Positions 13,260-19,808 of a stretch of DNA of 30,557 nucleotides are shown in pieces. Source of the stretch: a virus; IMG/VR virus record IMGVR_UViG_3300043431_000397, positions 1 to 30,557 of that record. One strand, written 5' to 3'. Each line of letters opens with the position of its first letter. Within the stretch, counting starts at the first letter, position 1. The translations under genes were made by a program, and so were the position numbers. Below the pieces are notes generated by a model. That model saw only the letters and a program-made list of their open reading frames with translations, searched no databases and was not told where the DNA came from.

Positions 13260-13577
13260 CGCTTCTAAAAACATTCTAATTTGGTTAAGGCTTTCGGGTA
13301 TTTCTGGCGGGTTTATCTCGGCCCAGTACGCTACTTCCTGCCCGTCGAGGTGGTTTAGTTCAGTTTCCCAGCCATACGGTTTTTCGTTACTGCCGCACTG
13401 GTCCCACGGTACTACGCTAGGCGGCGCGTCTTCCAATTCCTCGGCGGTCTTACCCATTCTGAAAATCGCTCCCGCTACGTAGTACGGGGCTTCGCCTGTC
13501 CACACTAAAACGGTTTGGCCGTGGTGTGGTAGGTTTGTCGCGTTGTCGTCAGCGGGTTGTATCCATTGTATGGTCAT
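13257..13577 (-). CDS. DUF551-like small protein
   Basis: 106 residues from the second ATG at 13577; the first ATG at 13583 is only two bases from the GAGG ribosome site, whereas 13577 has the same spacing as the sister genes. The pattern WIQPADDNATNLPHHGQTVL, VAGAIFR, and near the end EVAYWAEINPPE resembles the DUF551 type seen in many phages (W...lP..g..VLv ... aYW..i..P). Function unknown. The stop lies inside a junction box. Confidence 0.7.
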   Translation of the reverse strand: MTIQWIQPADDNATNLPHHGQTVLVWTGEAPYYVAGAIFRMGKTAEELEDAPPSVVPWDQCGSNEKPYGWETELNHLDGQEVAYWAEINPPEIPESLNQIRMFLEA

Positions 13578-13597
13578 GGTCATTACCTCTTCGGTTG

Positions 13598-13610
13598 GGT
13601 TGTCTGTTTA
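13598..13610 (-). repeat. 13-bp gene-junction box (TAAACAGACAACC)
   Basis: Exact copy; contains the stop of the gene at 13608-13859 and leads into the CCAACCGAAGAGG leader of the DUF551-like gene. Confidence 0.75.
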
Positions 13611-13859
13611 GTTGACGCGGTTTTTAACGATCACCTTTGCGCGTGCGATTAAGTTATCGAGTGCGTCACTGTGCGCGGTCGGCATTTCGGCAATGCCCGC
13701 CACGAATTCAAGTAAATCAAGATAGGCGTTTGACTGTTCCACCAGCTTTTCGAAGCGCTTTTGATTGCTTATGCGGTCGGTCGTGCGCGCAATGAAAATA
13801 CCGTCGCTGTCAACGACAAAGGGCGGTTCTAGTTCTTTGGATTTTAGTTCAGTTCTCAT
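13608..13859 (-). CDS. Small protein of unknown function
   Basis: 83 residues: MRTELKSKELEPPFVVDSDG, FIARTTDRISNQKRFEKLVE, then a helix rich in Leu, Ala and Glu and a basic end (ARAKVIVKNRVN). The start overlaps the stop of the upstream gene as ATGA and has GAGGATCGACC as ribosome site. No family recognised. Confidence 0.7.
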   Translation of the reverse strand: MRTELKSKELEPPFVVDSDGIFIARTTDRISNQKRFEKLVEQSNAYLDLLEFVAGIAEMPTAHSDALDNLIARAKVIVKNRVN

Positions 13860-14185
13860 GGTCGATCCTCGTTGTTGTGGTTGTCGGTTTGGTTGGCCAA
13901 CAGTGCGGCCAGTTCTTCGGGTTTCATTGTAGCCAGTTTACGCAATGCCGCTGTGGGCAAACCTGATACGACATTCCGCGCCGCACTCTTTGGCGAAACC
14001 ATGTTTTTAGCCCGTTGGATAACGGCGGCGCTAAGCGAAGCATTTACCTTAAGCTCTTCTACCATGGCCTCAATGATTCGACGGCCTTTTATGCGGTGCT
14101 CCGCGCCAAGGGTGTTCACATAGTCGAAGTCGTCCGCGTTTATGCGAAGCGTTTTACTTGTTTCGGCATCAAGGGTTAGCGACAT
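13856..14185 (-). CDS. Small helical basic protein, possibly DNA-binding
   Basis: 109 residues. MSLTLDAETSKTLRINADDF is followed by HRIKGRRIIEAMVEELKVNA and a series of short helices (PTAALRKLATMKPEELAALL), ending in Asn/Asp-rich residues. The N-terminal arrangement (strand, then basic helix pair) is loosely like ribbon-helix-helix proteins, but I cannot confirm it. The GAGG ribosome site and ATGA coupling with the next gene are clear. Confidence 0.65.
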   Translation of the reverse strand: MSLTLDAETSKTLRINADDFDYVNTLGAEHRIKGRRIIEAMVEELKVNASLSAAVIQRAKNMVSPKSAARNVVSGLPTAALRKLATMKPEELAALLANQTDNHNNEDRP

Positions 14186-14207
14186 TGGCGATCCTCGTTG
14201 TTGTTGT

Positions 14208-14220
14208 GGTTGTCTGTTTA
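14208..14220 (-). repeat. 13-bp gene-junction box (TAAACAGACAACC)
   Basis: Exact copy; contains the stop of the gene at 14218-14421 and precedes the ACAACAACGAGG leader of the gene at 14185. Confidence 0.75.
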
Positions 14221-14421
14221 CAGGCTTTCTAGGTGTTGTTGCACCAACATAATCGCGTGGTTTTGTTCTGCTATCATTTCCTGTTGCACCTCGTTGTCGT
14301 CGGCGTCGTTGGGAAAGCTAAAAGCCGTTTTGCTGGCTAGCGCGCCTTGCTCGGCCAGTTCTAAGACGGTCGCCAGGGCTTGCTTTAACCAGTATTTTTC
14401 ATGTTCTTCAACTGTGGCCAT
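14218..14421 (-). CDS. Small acidic helical protein of unknown function
   Basis: 67 residues, mostly helical (EEHEKYWLKQALATVLELAE, then DDNEVQQEMIAEQNHAIMLV). GGAG is nine bases upstream of the start, inside the end of the tiny gene at 14427. No family recognised. Confidence 0.65.
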   Translation of the reverse strand: MATVEEHEKYWLKQALATVLELAEQGALASKTAFSFPNDADDNEVQQEMIAEQNHAIMLVQQHLESL

Positions 14422-14426
14422 GTGGG

Positions 14427-14522
14427 CTATCTCCAGGGTTGGTACGCGCGGCGCGGGGTTATCCGGTAGCCGTCATTAAATGCGCGGCGTATAAATTCAA
14501 TGGCTCGGGCTAAGGTTTTCAT
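14427..14522 (-). CDS. Possible 31-residue basic peptide
   Basis: A short frame, MKTLARAIEFIRRAFNDGYR then an Arg-rich end (PRRAYQPWR). Its ATG overlaps the TGA of the upstream gene (ATGA), the coupling used repeatedly in this cluster, and it ends a few bases before the start of the next gene, so it fits the gap tightly. The size makes it uncertain. Confidence 0.45.
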   Translation of the reverse strand: MKTLARAIEFIRRAFNDGYRITPRRAYQPWR

Positions 14523-14713
14523 TTGTCTTCGCCTACTATGGTGTAGTTAAGCTTGGCGCAGAGGTCGCGCGCTTCGCGTTTGGAGGTTGTCCAGGGTTGA
14601 ACGCGGTCCCGGTCGCGGTTGCCGTCTTCGACTATGCGCCAGGCGTTAACATACCAGCTATGCTTTAGGGTGTATCGTTCTTGCCGGTCCTTTCTTAAAT
14701 ATACGTCAGTCAT
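14519..14713 (-). CDS. Small basic protein of unknown function
   Basis: 64 residues: MTDVYLRKDRQERYTLKHSW, NAWRIVEDGNRDRDRVQPWT, then SKREARDLCAKLNY. The start has GGAG nine bases upstream, formed by the end of the upstream gene. Compact alpha/beta pattern (strands then helix) like other small proteins of this cluster (16271, 17072). No family recognised. Confidence 0.65.
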   Translation of the reverse strand: MTDVYLRKDRQERYTLKHSWYVNAWRIVEDGNRDRDRVQPWTTSKREARDLCAKLNYTIVGEDK

Positions 14714-14719
14714 AGCAGC

Positions 14720-15487
14720 TTACTCCGTAATCAACCAGAAATTAGCTTGCAGCGCGGCGATACGCTCGAACTTTTCGCGCCTTTGTTCGACAACACTTTC
14801 AATGTGGTCCCGTATCAAGTCGCAAACCGTAGCCGGAAAAATACTAGCCTGTTGCTTCACTTCTTTAATGAGTGCCAGGGTTTCTTTATTCAGCCGGTGG
14901 ATGTCGGCGCGGTGGTCTTCTATATCCCGTTCCGCTTGGTCCTTGGCTTGGAATTCCCGTTCTTTCTCGGCGGCGCGTTCGGCTAAGCGGTCCGCGCCAT
15001 ACGCGGCGGCGCGTGCTGTTTCATAAAAATAAGAATAGTCAATCGTTGCTCCGTCGGCGTCGGTTTCGTAGTACGCGGCCAGGTACACTTTATGCGTTTG
15101 GTTGCCGGTGTTGTCGTCTTCACCGTACAGCCGGCCAGGGTTACGAAAAGACATAACCGCGCCTTTTACTAGGTTGTCGCAATAGTGGTCTGTGTACCAG
15201 CCGGTATGACCAATTTTAGCCAAGTCGCCGGCGTCACCTTCGAAGATAAACGGGCAGTCTTTCAGGTCGTCAACAAAAATAGTTTGGCGGTCTTGGCTCC
15301 AGTTTGCCGAATGCTTGCCGGATTCCAGTGCCAGGGGCTTTGCCCAGCTTCTATAATAGCGCCAGTCTGAGGCTTGCCCGTGCTTGGCGTCGTAATGCTC
15401 AACCAGGGCTTTATAGTAAGCCAAACGCGCGGCCAGGTTCACACGGGTATAGCTTGATTTTTTAGGGGCTTGTGTATAGGTTTTCAT
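14720..15487 (-). CDS. Protein of unknown function with C-terminal coiled coil
   Basis: 255 residues. N-terminal region: basic start (KKSSYTRVNLAARLAYYKAL), then aromatic-rich segments (YYRSWAKPL, TGWYTDHYCDN, KVYLAAYYETDADG). From about residue 165 a long charged helix begins (YGADRLAERAAEKEREFQAK), continuing through EDHRADIHRLNKETLALIKE to the end, likely a coiled coil. Ribosome site GGAGCTAACCGCC. No domain recognised. One of the three larger proteins in this cluster of small genes. Confidence 0.7.
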   Translation of the reverse strand: MKTYTQAPKKSSYTRVNLAARLAYYKALVEHYDAKHGQASDWRYYRSWAKPLALESGKHSANWSQDRQTIFVDDLKDCPFIFEGDAGDLAKIGHTGWYTDHYCDNLVKGAVMSFRNPGRLYGEDDNTGNQTHKVYLAAYYETDADGATIDYSYFYETARAAAYGADRLAERAAEKEREFQAKDQAERDIEDHRADIHRLNKETLALIKEVKQQASIFPATVCDLIRDHIESVVEQRREKFERIAALQANFWLITE

Positions 15488-15514
15488 GGCGGTTAGCTCC
15501 GGTCTGGTAATGGG

Positions 15515-15787
15515 TTAAGCGTTTTTTGCGGCGAAGTCTTCAGCGACTTCAGCCCAATTTACTTGCGGATGTTTGGTCTTGTCGTATTCGCAAGCCCAAC
15601 TATCGACGCGCAAGCCGTGACGGATAAAAATGTTTTTAGCATCGTCGGCTTTGATGGTTCCGTCGGCTTGCCGCGCTTTACGCAAATCGGTATACGCTCC
15701 AAAATCATTGGCAAGGTAAAGCGCGGCTAGGTATGTGGCGGCGTTTGTGTACCCTTGATATTTTTGTTTGGCGGCTTGTGGGTTCAT
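15515..15787 (-). CDS. Small protein of unknown function (first gene after a promoter)
   Basis: 90 residues from MNPQAAKQKYQGYTNAATYL; the longer frame to 15856 runs into the promoter and lacks a ribosome site, while ACCGGAGCGAAAAGCC supports 15787. The sequence YTNAATYLAALYLAND followed by a DUF-like 'W..v..dF' ending (VNWAEVAEDF) resembles small phage proteins beginning 'GYsN.aTw.v.l...Nd', a recurrent phage type that I cannot name with certainty. Confidence 0.7.
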   Translation of the reverse strand: MNPQAAKQKYQGYTNAATYLAALYLANDFGAYTDLRKARQADGTIKADDAKNIFIRHGLRVDSWACEYDKTKHPQVNWAEVAEDFAAKNA

Positions 15788-15808
15788 GGCTTTTCGCTCC
15801 GGTTGTCT

Positions 15809-15856
15809 ATTTAAAAATGTTTGCGGTACTGTGTCAGGTGTTACGGCTTGTGTCAA
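15809..15856 (-). promoter_or_regulatory. Putative tandem sigma70 promoters, leftward
   Basis: On the - strand ACACTTGACA (-35 at 15851-15856) with CACAGT 17 bases on, then CTGACA (15832-15837) with TTAAAT 17 bases on (15809-15814). The first shares its CACTTGACA block with the promoters near 2525 and 6944. It lies 20-60 bases upstream of the gene at 15787. Confidence 0.5.
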
Positions 15857-15867
15857 GTGTTATTTTT

Positions 15868-16248
15868 TCAATCGTCCTTCATTACGTCACGTACTAAGCA
15901 CTGTTCCCGCGCTTGCAATATCAAAACAAAATCCCAACGGCTTAGCAGGCCTTGACGCACCTTAATACAGATAGCCGGCCATTGTTCCCAGTCAAACAGC
16001 GGTAAAAAATCGCTGTCCGGTTGTCGAATTGCGTCGAATAGTTGCGGGTAGGTTTGCGCGGTATCGCTACAAACAGCAAACAAAAAATAAAAATTGTAAA
16101 AGGGGTTATCCATAGCGGCGGACCTATAAAATTCTAATTGCCGGTTTTTTCCGTCTTCCGGTAATCGTGCGGCCTTGTCGTCATAAACAAAAATAGTGCC
16201 GGCGGGTATTTCGTCGGCAATGCCGAAGGGGTTTTTTACGATTTGCAT
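15868..16248 (-). CDS. Protein of unknown function
   Basis: 126 residues from MQIVKNPFGIADEIPAGTIF; the start at 16248 is supported by ACCGGAGCCGCAATT, while the longer frame to 16284 overlaps the upstream gene. Aromatic-rich middle (NPFYNFYFLFAVC), then DFLPLFDWEQWPAICIKVRQ and a C-terminal helix. The last gene before the tandem promoters at 15809-15856. No family recognised. Confidence 0.7.
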   Translation of the reverse strand: MQIVKNPFGIADEIPAGTIFVYDDKAARLPEDGKNRQLEFYRSAAMDNPFYNFYFLFAVCSDTAQTYPQLFDAIRQPDSDFLPLFDWEQWPAICIKVRQGLLSRWDFVLILQAREQCLVRDVMKDD

Positions 16249-16260
16249 AATTGCGGCTCC

Positions 16261-16273
16261 GGTTGTCGGTTTA
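16261..16273 (-). repeat. Gene-junction box, one-base variant
   Basis: TAAACCGACAACC on the - strand, one mismatch to the 13-bp box; contains the TAA stop of the gene at 16271-16465 and runs into GGAGC. Confidence 0.65.
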
Positions 16274-16465
16274 GTATTCAGCACGCGCCATGCCCCAATG
16301 ATTAAAATCCTTCAACTCGGGGTTGGCGTTCAACTCTTTCGCGTGTTGTTTGGCGGCCTCAAGGGTTGGCCAGGTTTTAACGATGTCGCCGCGCTTTCTG
16401 TGCTTGTCATATCGAACATGGCGGCGGACCGTTACAAAAACGTTCCCGTTTAATAAATCAAACAT
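16271..16465 (-). CDS. Small basic protein of unknown function
   Basis: 64 residues: MFDLLNGNVFVTVRRHVRYD, then a WPTLEAAKQHAKELNANPEL segment. The layout (beta strands with a basic loop, then 'W.tLEaAk..A.el' helix) is the same small alpha/beta pattern as in 14519 and 17072. Ribosome site ACCGGAGCCGCTAAC. Function unknown. Confidence 0.7.
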   Translation of the reverse strand: MFDLLNGNVFVTVRRHVRYDKHRKRGDIVKTWPTLEAAKQHAKELNANPELKDFNHWGMARAEY

Positions 16466-16477
16466 GTTAGCGGCTCC

Positions 16478-16490
16478 GGTTGTCTGTTTA
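16478..16490 (-). repeat. 13-bp gene-junction box (TAAACAGACAACC)
   Basis: Exact copy; includes the stop of the gene at 16488-16775, then GGAGCCGCTAAC and the next start. Confidence 0.75.
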
Positions 16491-16775
16491 TTGCGGTAGG
16501 TTTAATTCGACCATCAGGGCGCGTAAGGCGGTGTCTAGGTGGTCGTCTTTGTAATCCCATTGAACCACGGGAAAACCTACGCCAATATGCGCGCGGTGCG
16601 TGTTTTGAGCGCACCAAAAACAATCCCAGCGAAAACGGCGCGCGCAATCCTTTGGCTTGGGGTTCGATGTCGGCAGCGCGCGCCAATGATCCTCGAAGGT
16701 TTTGGGGCCTTTCTCTTCAATCGCTAGCGTTAAATATTGTTTAATCAGGTTGTAATGGTCTTTTTTAACTTTCAT
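16488..16775 (-). CDS. Small protein of unknown function
   Basis: 95 residues. Helical N-terminus (YNLIKQYLTLAIEEKGPKTF), then WRALPTSNPKPKDCARRFRW and DCFWCAQNTHRAHIGVGF, ending in a helix with DTALRALMVELNLPQ. The C-x2-C with neighbouring His residues could bind metal. Leader ACCGGAGCGAATAGCC. Function unknown. Confidence 0.7.
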   Translation of the reverse strand: MKVKKDHYNLIKQYLTLAIEEKGPKTFEDHWRALPTSNPKPKDCARRFRWDCFWCAQNTHRAHIGVGFPVVQWDYKDDHLDTALRALMVELNLPQ

Positions 16776-16788
16776 GGCTATTCGCTCC

Positions 16789-16801
16789 GGTTGTCTGTTT
16801 A
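16789..16801 (-). repeat. 13-bp gene-junction box (TAAACAGACAACC)
   Basis: Exact copy; contains the TAA stop of the gene at 16799-17056, then GGAGCGAATAGCC and the next start. Confidence 0.75.
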
Positions 16802-17056
16802 TGGTAGCTGCTCAAAATCAGGGCGCGCGGCCGGCGCGGTGGATTGTCGCGCGATCCCTTGCGCGATGTCCGCCAACATCACAAAAGTTTTGTGGCGTTG
16901 ATCCCGGTAAAATTCCAATTCTTGCCAGGTGAGCGAACCGCGCGGCGGCTCTTTCTTTTCCCGTTTTTCGACTTCAGCATCAAAACGGTTATAGGTGTCG
17001 GCCATGGTTTGTGACCATGGCGAACCACGATAATCGGTAAAGGGTAAGGTTATCAT
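16799..17056 (-). CDS. Small protein of unknown function
   Basis: 85 residues with a charged helical centre (YNRFDAEVEKREKKEPPRGS, LTWQELEFYRDQRHKTFVML). The leader is ACCGGAGCCGCCAAAA. An internal ATG (MADTYNRF) is possible but has no better ribosome site. No family recognised. Confidence 0.65.
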   Translation of the reverse strand: MITLPFTDYRGSPWSQTMADTYNRFDAEVEKREKKEPPRGSLTWQELEFYRDQRHKTFVMLADIAQGIARQSTAPAARPDFEQLP

Positions 17057-17071
17057 TTTTGGCGGCTCCGG

Positions 17072-17209
17072 TTAGTCGTCAGCATAAAGCGGGGGATAGA
17101 TTGCGAAGCCGTATAAATACGCTTCCGCCCGTGCATCTTCGCGGCTTGCGAAATACCGATAAACCCCGCTTGAGTATTTCACGGTCCATTTAGTTTTATG
17201 GCGTGCCAT
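17072..17209 (-). CDS. 45-residue basic protein of unknown function
   Basis: MARHKTKWTVKYSSGVYRYF, then ASREDARAEAYLYGFAIYP. The start is supported by ACGGAGCCGCTAAC; an upstream in-frame start would overlap the previous gene. Strand-strand-helix pattern (W.VkYssGvyr.fasreDArAeA) as in 14519 and 16271. Confidence 0.6.
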   Translation of the reverse strand: MARHKTKWTVKYSSGVYRYFASREDARAEAYLYGFAIYPPLYADD

Positions 17210-17210
17210 G

Positions 17211-17447
17211 TTAGCGGCTCCGTTTTGGTTGACGTGGTGAGAGGTGCGCGCGTTGTGCAAGGCTGTCGCTTATTTGACCATCACGGGCCATAGAATCGAC
17301 AAAATCGACAAACGCGCACCGTGTAGTAGCTTTAAACATTTTCCCGCCTTGCCCGTCGTCTATCGGCGAATAATCAAGGTTTTCGTGTTGTGCTTTGAAC
17401 GCTGCGACTAGCGCGGCGTTTGTTGTGATGTTAGGTTTTGTTCCCAT
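17211..17447 (-). CDS. Small protein of unknown function
   Basis: 78 residues from MGTKPNITTNAALVAAFKAQ; leader ACCGGAGCGAATAGCC, identical to that of 16775. It continues HENLDYSPIDDGQGGKMFKA, TTRCAFVDFVDSMARDGQIS and ends basic (RQPKRSR). No family recognised. Confidence 0.65.
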   Translation of the reverse strand: MGTKPNITTNAALVAAFKAQHENLDYSPIDDGQGGKMFKATTRCAFVDFVDSMARDGQISDSLAQRAHLSPRQPKRSR

Positions 17448-17460
17448 GGCTATTCGCTCC

Positions 17461-17473
17461 GGTTGTCTGTTTG
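17461..17473 (-). repeat. Gene-junction box, one-base variant
   Basis: CAAACAGACAACC on the - strand; one mismatch at the first base, because here the stop codon of the upstream gene lies one codon earlier (17474). It leads into the same GGAGCGAATAGCC leader. Confidence 0.6.
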
Positions 17474-17671
17474 TTAGTTGAGGCGGTTCGACGGCCAAAC
17501 CCCGGCCGCGCTTTCGAGAGTCACCCACAAAAACGGCTCAGGTAATAGCGGGTGCGTTTGTTCGTCGGTGGCGATGTGTCGCACTGTACCAACGCTGGCA
17601 GGGTTGCGACGGTCCGCCGGGTATCGTACAGAATCGCCGGGTTTTAGTTGTTTTGCTTTTTCGAGTTTCAT
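17474..17671 (-). CDS. Small beta-rich protein of unknown function
   Basis: 65 residues: MKLEKAKQLKPGDSVRYPAD, ASVGTVRHIATDEQTH, PFLWVTLESAAGVWPSNRLN. The pattern 'lkpGdsVryp...g..gtVr.I......Wv.le...gvwPs..L' is that of a small SH3-like beta barrel often found in phage proteins; this assignment is by eye only. Ribosome site AAGG; the start lies just after the previous stop. Confidence 0.7.
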   Translation of the reverse strand: MKLEKAKQLKPGDSVRYPADRRNPASVGTVRHIATDEQTHPLLPEPFLWVTLESAAGVWPSNRLN

Positions 17672-17672
17672 C

Positions 17673-17828
17673 TTAGCCGCCTTTATTTTTAAATAGTGTT
17701 ATGGCGATTTTAGCGCCGCGCAGGGTTTTAAATTTCCGCGTGCCGTACCCATGGCAGAATGAGACGCGGCAGTTATCGCGGTCGGTGTAGCCGTGTATGT
17801 AACAACCTTTATAGTATTCGGTCCACAT
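17673..17828 (-). CDS. 51-residue basic protein
   Basis: The frame MWTEYYKGCYIHGYTDRDNC, RVSFCHGYGTRKFKTLRGAK, then IAITLFKNKGG is preceded by GGGAGCGATTGATT. It starts directly after the stop of the upstream gene and its stop overlaps the leader of the next start at 17671. Tyr-, Cys- and Lys-rich with three cysteines; the pattern (Y.kg..i.g....d.crv....g...kf.tlr.Ak..I) matches the strand-strand-helix type of its neighbours. Function unknown. Confidence 0.65.
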   Translation of the reverse strand: MWTEYYKGCYIHGYTDRDNCRVSFCHGYGTRKFKTLRGAKIAITLFKNKGG

Positions 17829-17830
17829 AA

Positions 17831-18148
17831 TCAATCGCTCCCGTTGATAATTTCGCCATGGTCGGCGGTGGTGTACTCTTCAGCATCAATCCAATTTATA
17901 AAGGCGCAAACGCAAGCGCCGTTTATGTCAATGCGCGCGCTGTCGCTGTCCTGGTAGCTTAGGCGGTGGTGTGGTAAGGGCGCATTGTAGCGGTGCTGTT
18001 TTGCGCGGGTAATCGCTTGTTTTATGTTGGGCGCCCAAACTGCGAACGCTTGACGCATACAATAATTTGCATCCCCGCCGAAAGTGTCCGTGAATTCAAC
18101 CGCGTACAATTGAAGCGGGTTTTCCTGTTTTAGCTGTAAGGTTGCCAT
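17831..18148 (-). CDS. Small protein of unknown function
   Basis: 105 residues: LQLYAVEFTDTFGGDANYCM, RQAFAVWAPNIKQAITRAKQ, RLSYQDSDSARIDINGACVC, then an acidic end. The arrangement (strand, helix 'ikqAitrAkqh', strand) suggests a small alpha/beta fold. Ribosome site GAGGGGG. No family recognised. Confidence 0.7.
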   Translation of the reverse strand: MATLQLKQENPLQLYAVEFTDTFGGDANYCMRQAFAVWAPNIKQAITRAKQHRYNAPLPHHRLSYQDSDSARIDINGACVCAFINWIDAEEYTTADHGEIINGSD

Positions 18149-18150
18149 AA

Positions 18151-18450
18151 CTAAAAATCCCCCTCGTTAATATCGCAACACGCAACCCAGACAAGGCGCG
18201 AATTATTCTCTGTGCGGCCTTGCTCGGTTTGTTCGTTTTCGTCTACGTCATCCCACGCGCCAAACTCTTTTAGGTAGGCGACCACGGCGGCGCGGTCCAG
18301 CTCGGCGAGTTGTGCGGCTATCGGTTTTGCTTGCATCAGCTCGGCGACAAAGGGCGCGGCGTCGGTCCCGCGTGGTGTGGTGTGGTACGCCTGTTCTTTT
18401 GTAATTCTGAGCCGGATATATTCGCCGGCCGCGTTTTGTTCCCATAACAT
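18151..18450 (-). CDS. Acidic protein of unknown function
   Basis: 99 residues from the ATG at 18450; a TTG 15 bases upstream is in frame but lies within the ribosome site (GAGGG). MLWEQNAAGEYIRLRITKEQ, then AAQLAELDRAAVVAYLKEFG and an acidic stretch (WDDVDENEQTEQGRTEN). The start lies just inside the spacer after the 269-residue gene (stop 18455). No family recognised. Confidence 0.65.
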   Translation of the reverse strand: MLWEQNAAGEYIRLRITKEQAYHTTPRGTDAAPFVAELMQAKPIAAQLAELDRAAVVAYLKEFGAWDDVDENEQTEQGRTENNSRLVWVACCDINEGDF

Positions 18451-18454
18451 AGCC

Positions 18455-19264
18455 TCAGCCCTCAATTATCAGTTTGCGCAACGTTGCCAACTCGCTTGGG
18501 TAATCTTGCCCCGCGCAGTAGCTCACCGTCGGAAAAATCGTCAACCGGTCAAAAATCCCGTAGTTTTTAAGGCTGTCGGGATTCCTAAGCCGGCGGTCAA
18601 GCTTTGCGCGTGTTTCATGCCGGCAGCGTGGCGCAAGGGTGGCGATTATCGCGGCGCGGGTGTCCGCGTCGATTGTTACGCGGTCTGGGTATGCTATAGC
18701 GTGGCTAAGGGTGCGTTCTGGGTTTGGCTTTTGCTCGCTTGCGGCTTTGTGTAGCTCGCGGCCTTCAAACCAGCTTAAGGCGGCTTTATCAAAATAATAG
18801 TTCCGCAGGGCATAATCAACCGCCGATTTAATCCCGCCCTCAATTTGCGTACTATCCAGCGCGGCGGCCGCTTGCAACGAATGGCCGAAGGCTTGACGCT
18901 GGGCGAAATGTACCGCGAATATTAGCCGGCCTGGTTCCACTTGCTCGGCGGCGTATTGGTTGCCGTCGGCATCTTGCCAAACTGTAAAAATTTCGGGAAT
19001 TTTGCGCGCGGTCACTGGTACTGTAACGGCGGCAAAAATAGCATTTTCGTTCGGGTGCCAATAGCCGGTTGGATAGCGAACTGTTATAGAGTGGCTTTCT
19101 TTATCGTAGCTATCAGCCGCGAATATATCGCCAGGACTAAACCGCGCGGCTAGTCCGTCAGGGTTTGCCAGTAAGGCAACGTCGCGCACTATTGCGCGGC
19201 GGGTGTTAGTTTCTACGCTTAGAAATTGCGCGCCGGTGGTGATAATGACTAGTTCTTTTTTCAT
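18455..19264 (-). CDS. Protein of unknown function, 269 residues
   Basis: The N-terminal 130 residues are beta-rich (MKKELVIITTGAQFLSVETN, HSITVRYPTGYWHP, IFAAVTVPVTARKIPEIFTV); the middle is helical (SLQAAAALDSTQIEGGIKSA, VDYALRNYYFDKAALSWFEG), and the C-terminal part is basic with CRHETRAKLDRRLRN. Leader ACGGAGCGAATAGCC. No signal peptide, membrane segment or known motif. The second gene of the transcript that starts at the operator region 19809-19872. Confidence 0.7.
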   Translation of the reverse strand: MKKELVIITTGAQFLSVETNTRRAIVRDVALLANPDGLAARFSPGDIFAADSYDKESHSITVRYPTGYWHPNENAIFAAVTVPVTARKIPEIFTVWQDADGNQYAAEQVEPGRLIFAVHFAQRQAFGHSLQAAAALDSTQIEGGIKSAVDYALRNYYFDKAALSWFEGRELHKAASEQKPNPERTLSHAIAYPDRVTIDADTRAAIIATLAPRCRHETRAKLDRRLRNPDSLKNYGIFDRLTIFPTVSYCAGQDYPSELATLRKLIIEG

Positions 19265-19298
19265 GGCTATTCGCTCCGTGGGTTTTGTTGGGTTGAGA

Positions 19299-19757
19299 TT
19301 AAATCGCCAGGGCGGCGGCTTTCAATTCGTTCATGGCGTCGTCATGGTCGAAGCCCTCCCAAACATATTCGGTTCTGTCGTAAGCATCGAGCACGGCATT
19401 TTTAAACAGGCGTGCGTTAACTTCGGCGGCGTAGATTATATTAGCGGCCACGGCTTCAGGAAACAGGCCTTTAATGCCTCGATCAACGTCCACGAACAAC
19501 ACAACGTTACCGACAATGCGCGCGGCGATCCGTTGCCCGGCTTCCGTATATTGGCGGCCGGTGTTGAATACTGTTTGAATTTTGGCGGCGGCTTGGGTAG
19601 CTACAAAGCTTTCGGCGGCGGCTTGTGTATCAAAAGCGCCTGCTAGTCTAAAATTGCCGGCGCGATTTTCCCAAACGTGGAAAACTACGCGGCCGAATAA
19701 CTCGCGGCGGTCTATGGTGATATTTTGCGCGGTTTGCGCGGTGGCTTGGTTGTTCAT
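19299..19757 (-). CDS. Protein of unknown function, first gene after the operator region
   Basis: 152 residues. MNNQATAQTAQNITIDRREL, RVVFHVWENRAGNFRLAGAF, then DTQAAAESFVATQAAAKIQT and ARIVGNVVLFVDVDRGIKGL. Pattern of strands followed by an Ala-rich helix, like several neighbours. The start is preceded by ACGGAGCGAAAAGCC. Its promoter TATAAT box (19809-19814) and two palindromes lie 50-115 bases upstream, so it should be the first and best-regulated gene of the leftward accessory transcript. Confidence 0.7.
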   Translation of the reverse strand: MNNQATAQTAQNITIDRRELFGRVVFHVWENRAGNFRLAGAFDTQAAAESFVATQAAAKIQTVFNTGRQYTEAGQRIAARIVGNVVLFVDVDRGIKGLFPEAVAANIIYAAEVNARLFKNAVLDAYDRTEYVWEGFDHDDAMNELKAAALAI

Positions 19758-19808
19758 GGCTTTTCGCTCCGTTTGGGTTGTTTTCGTTTATCTGTAAATC
19801 TAGGCTTA

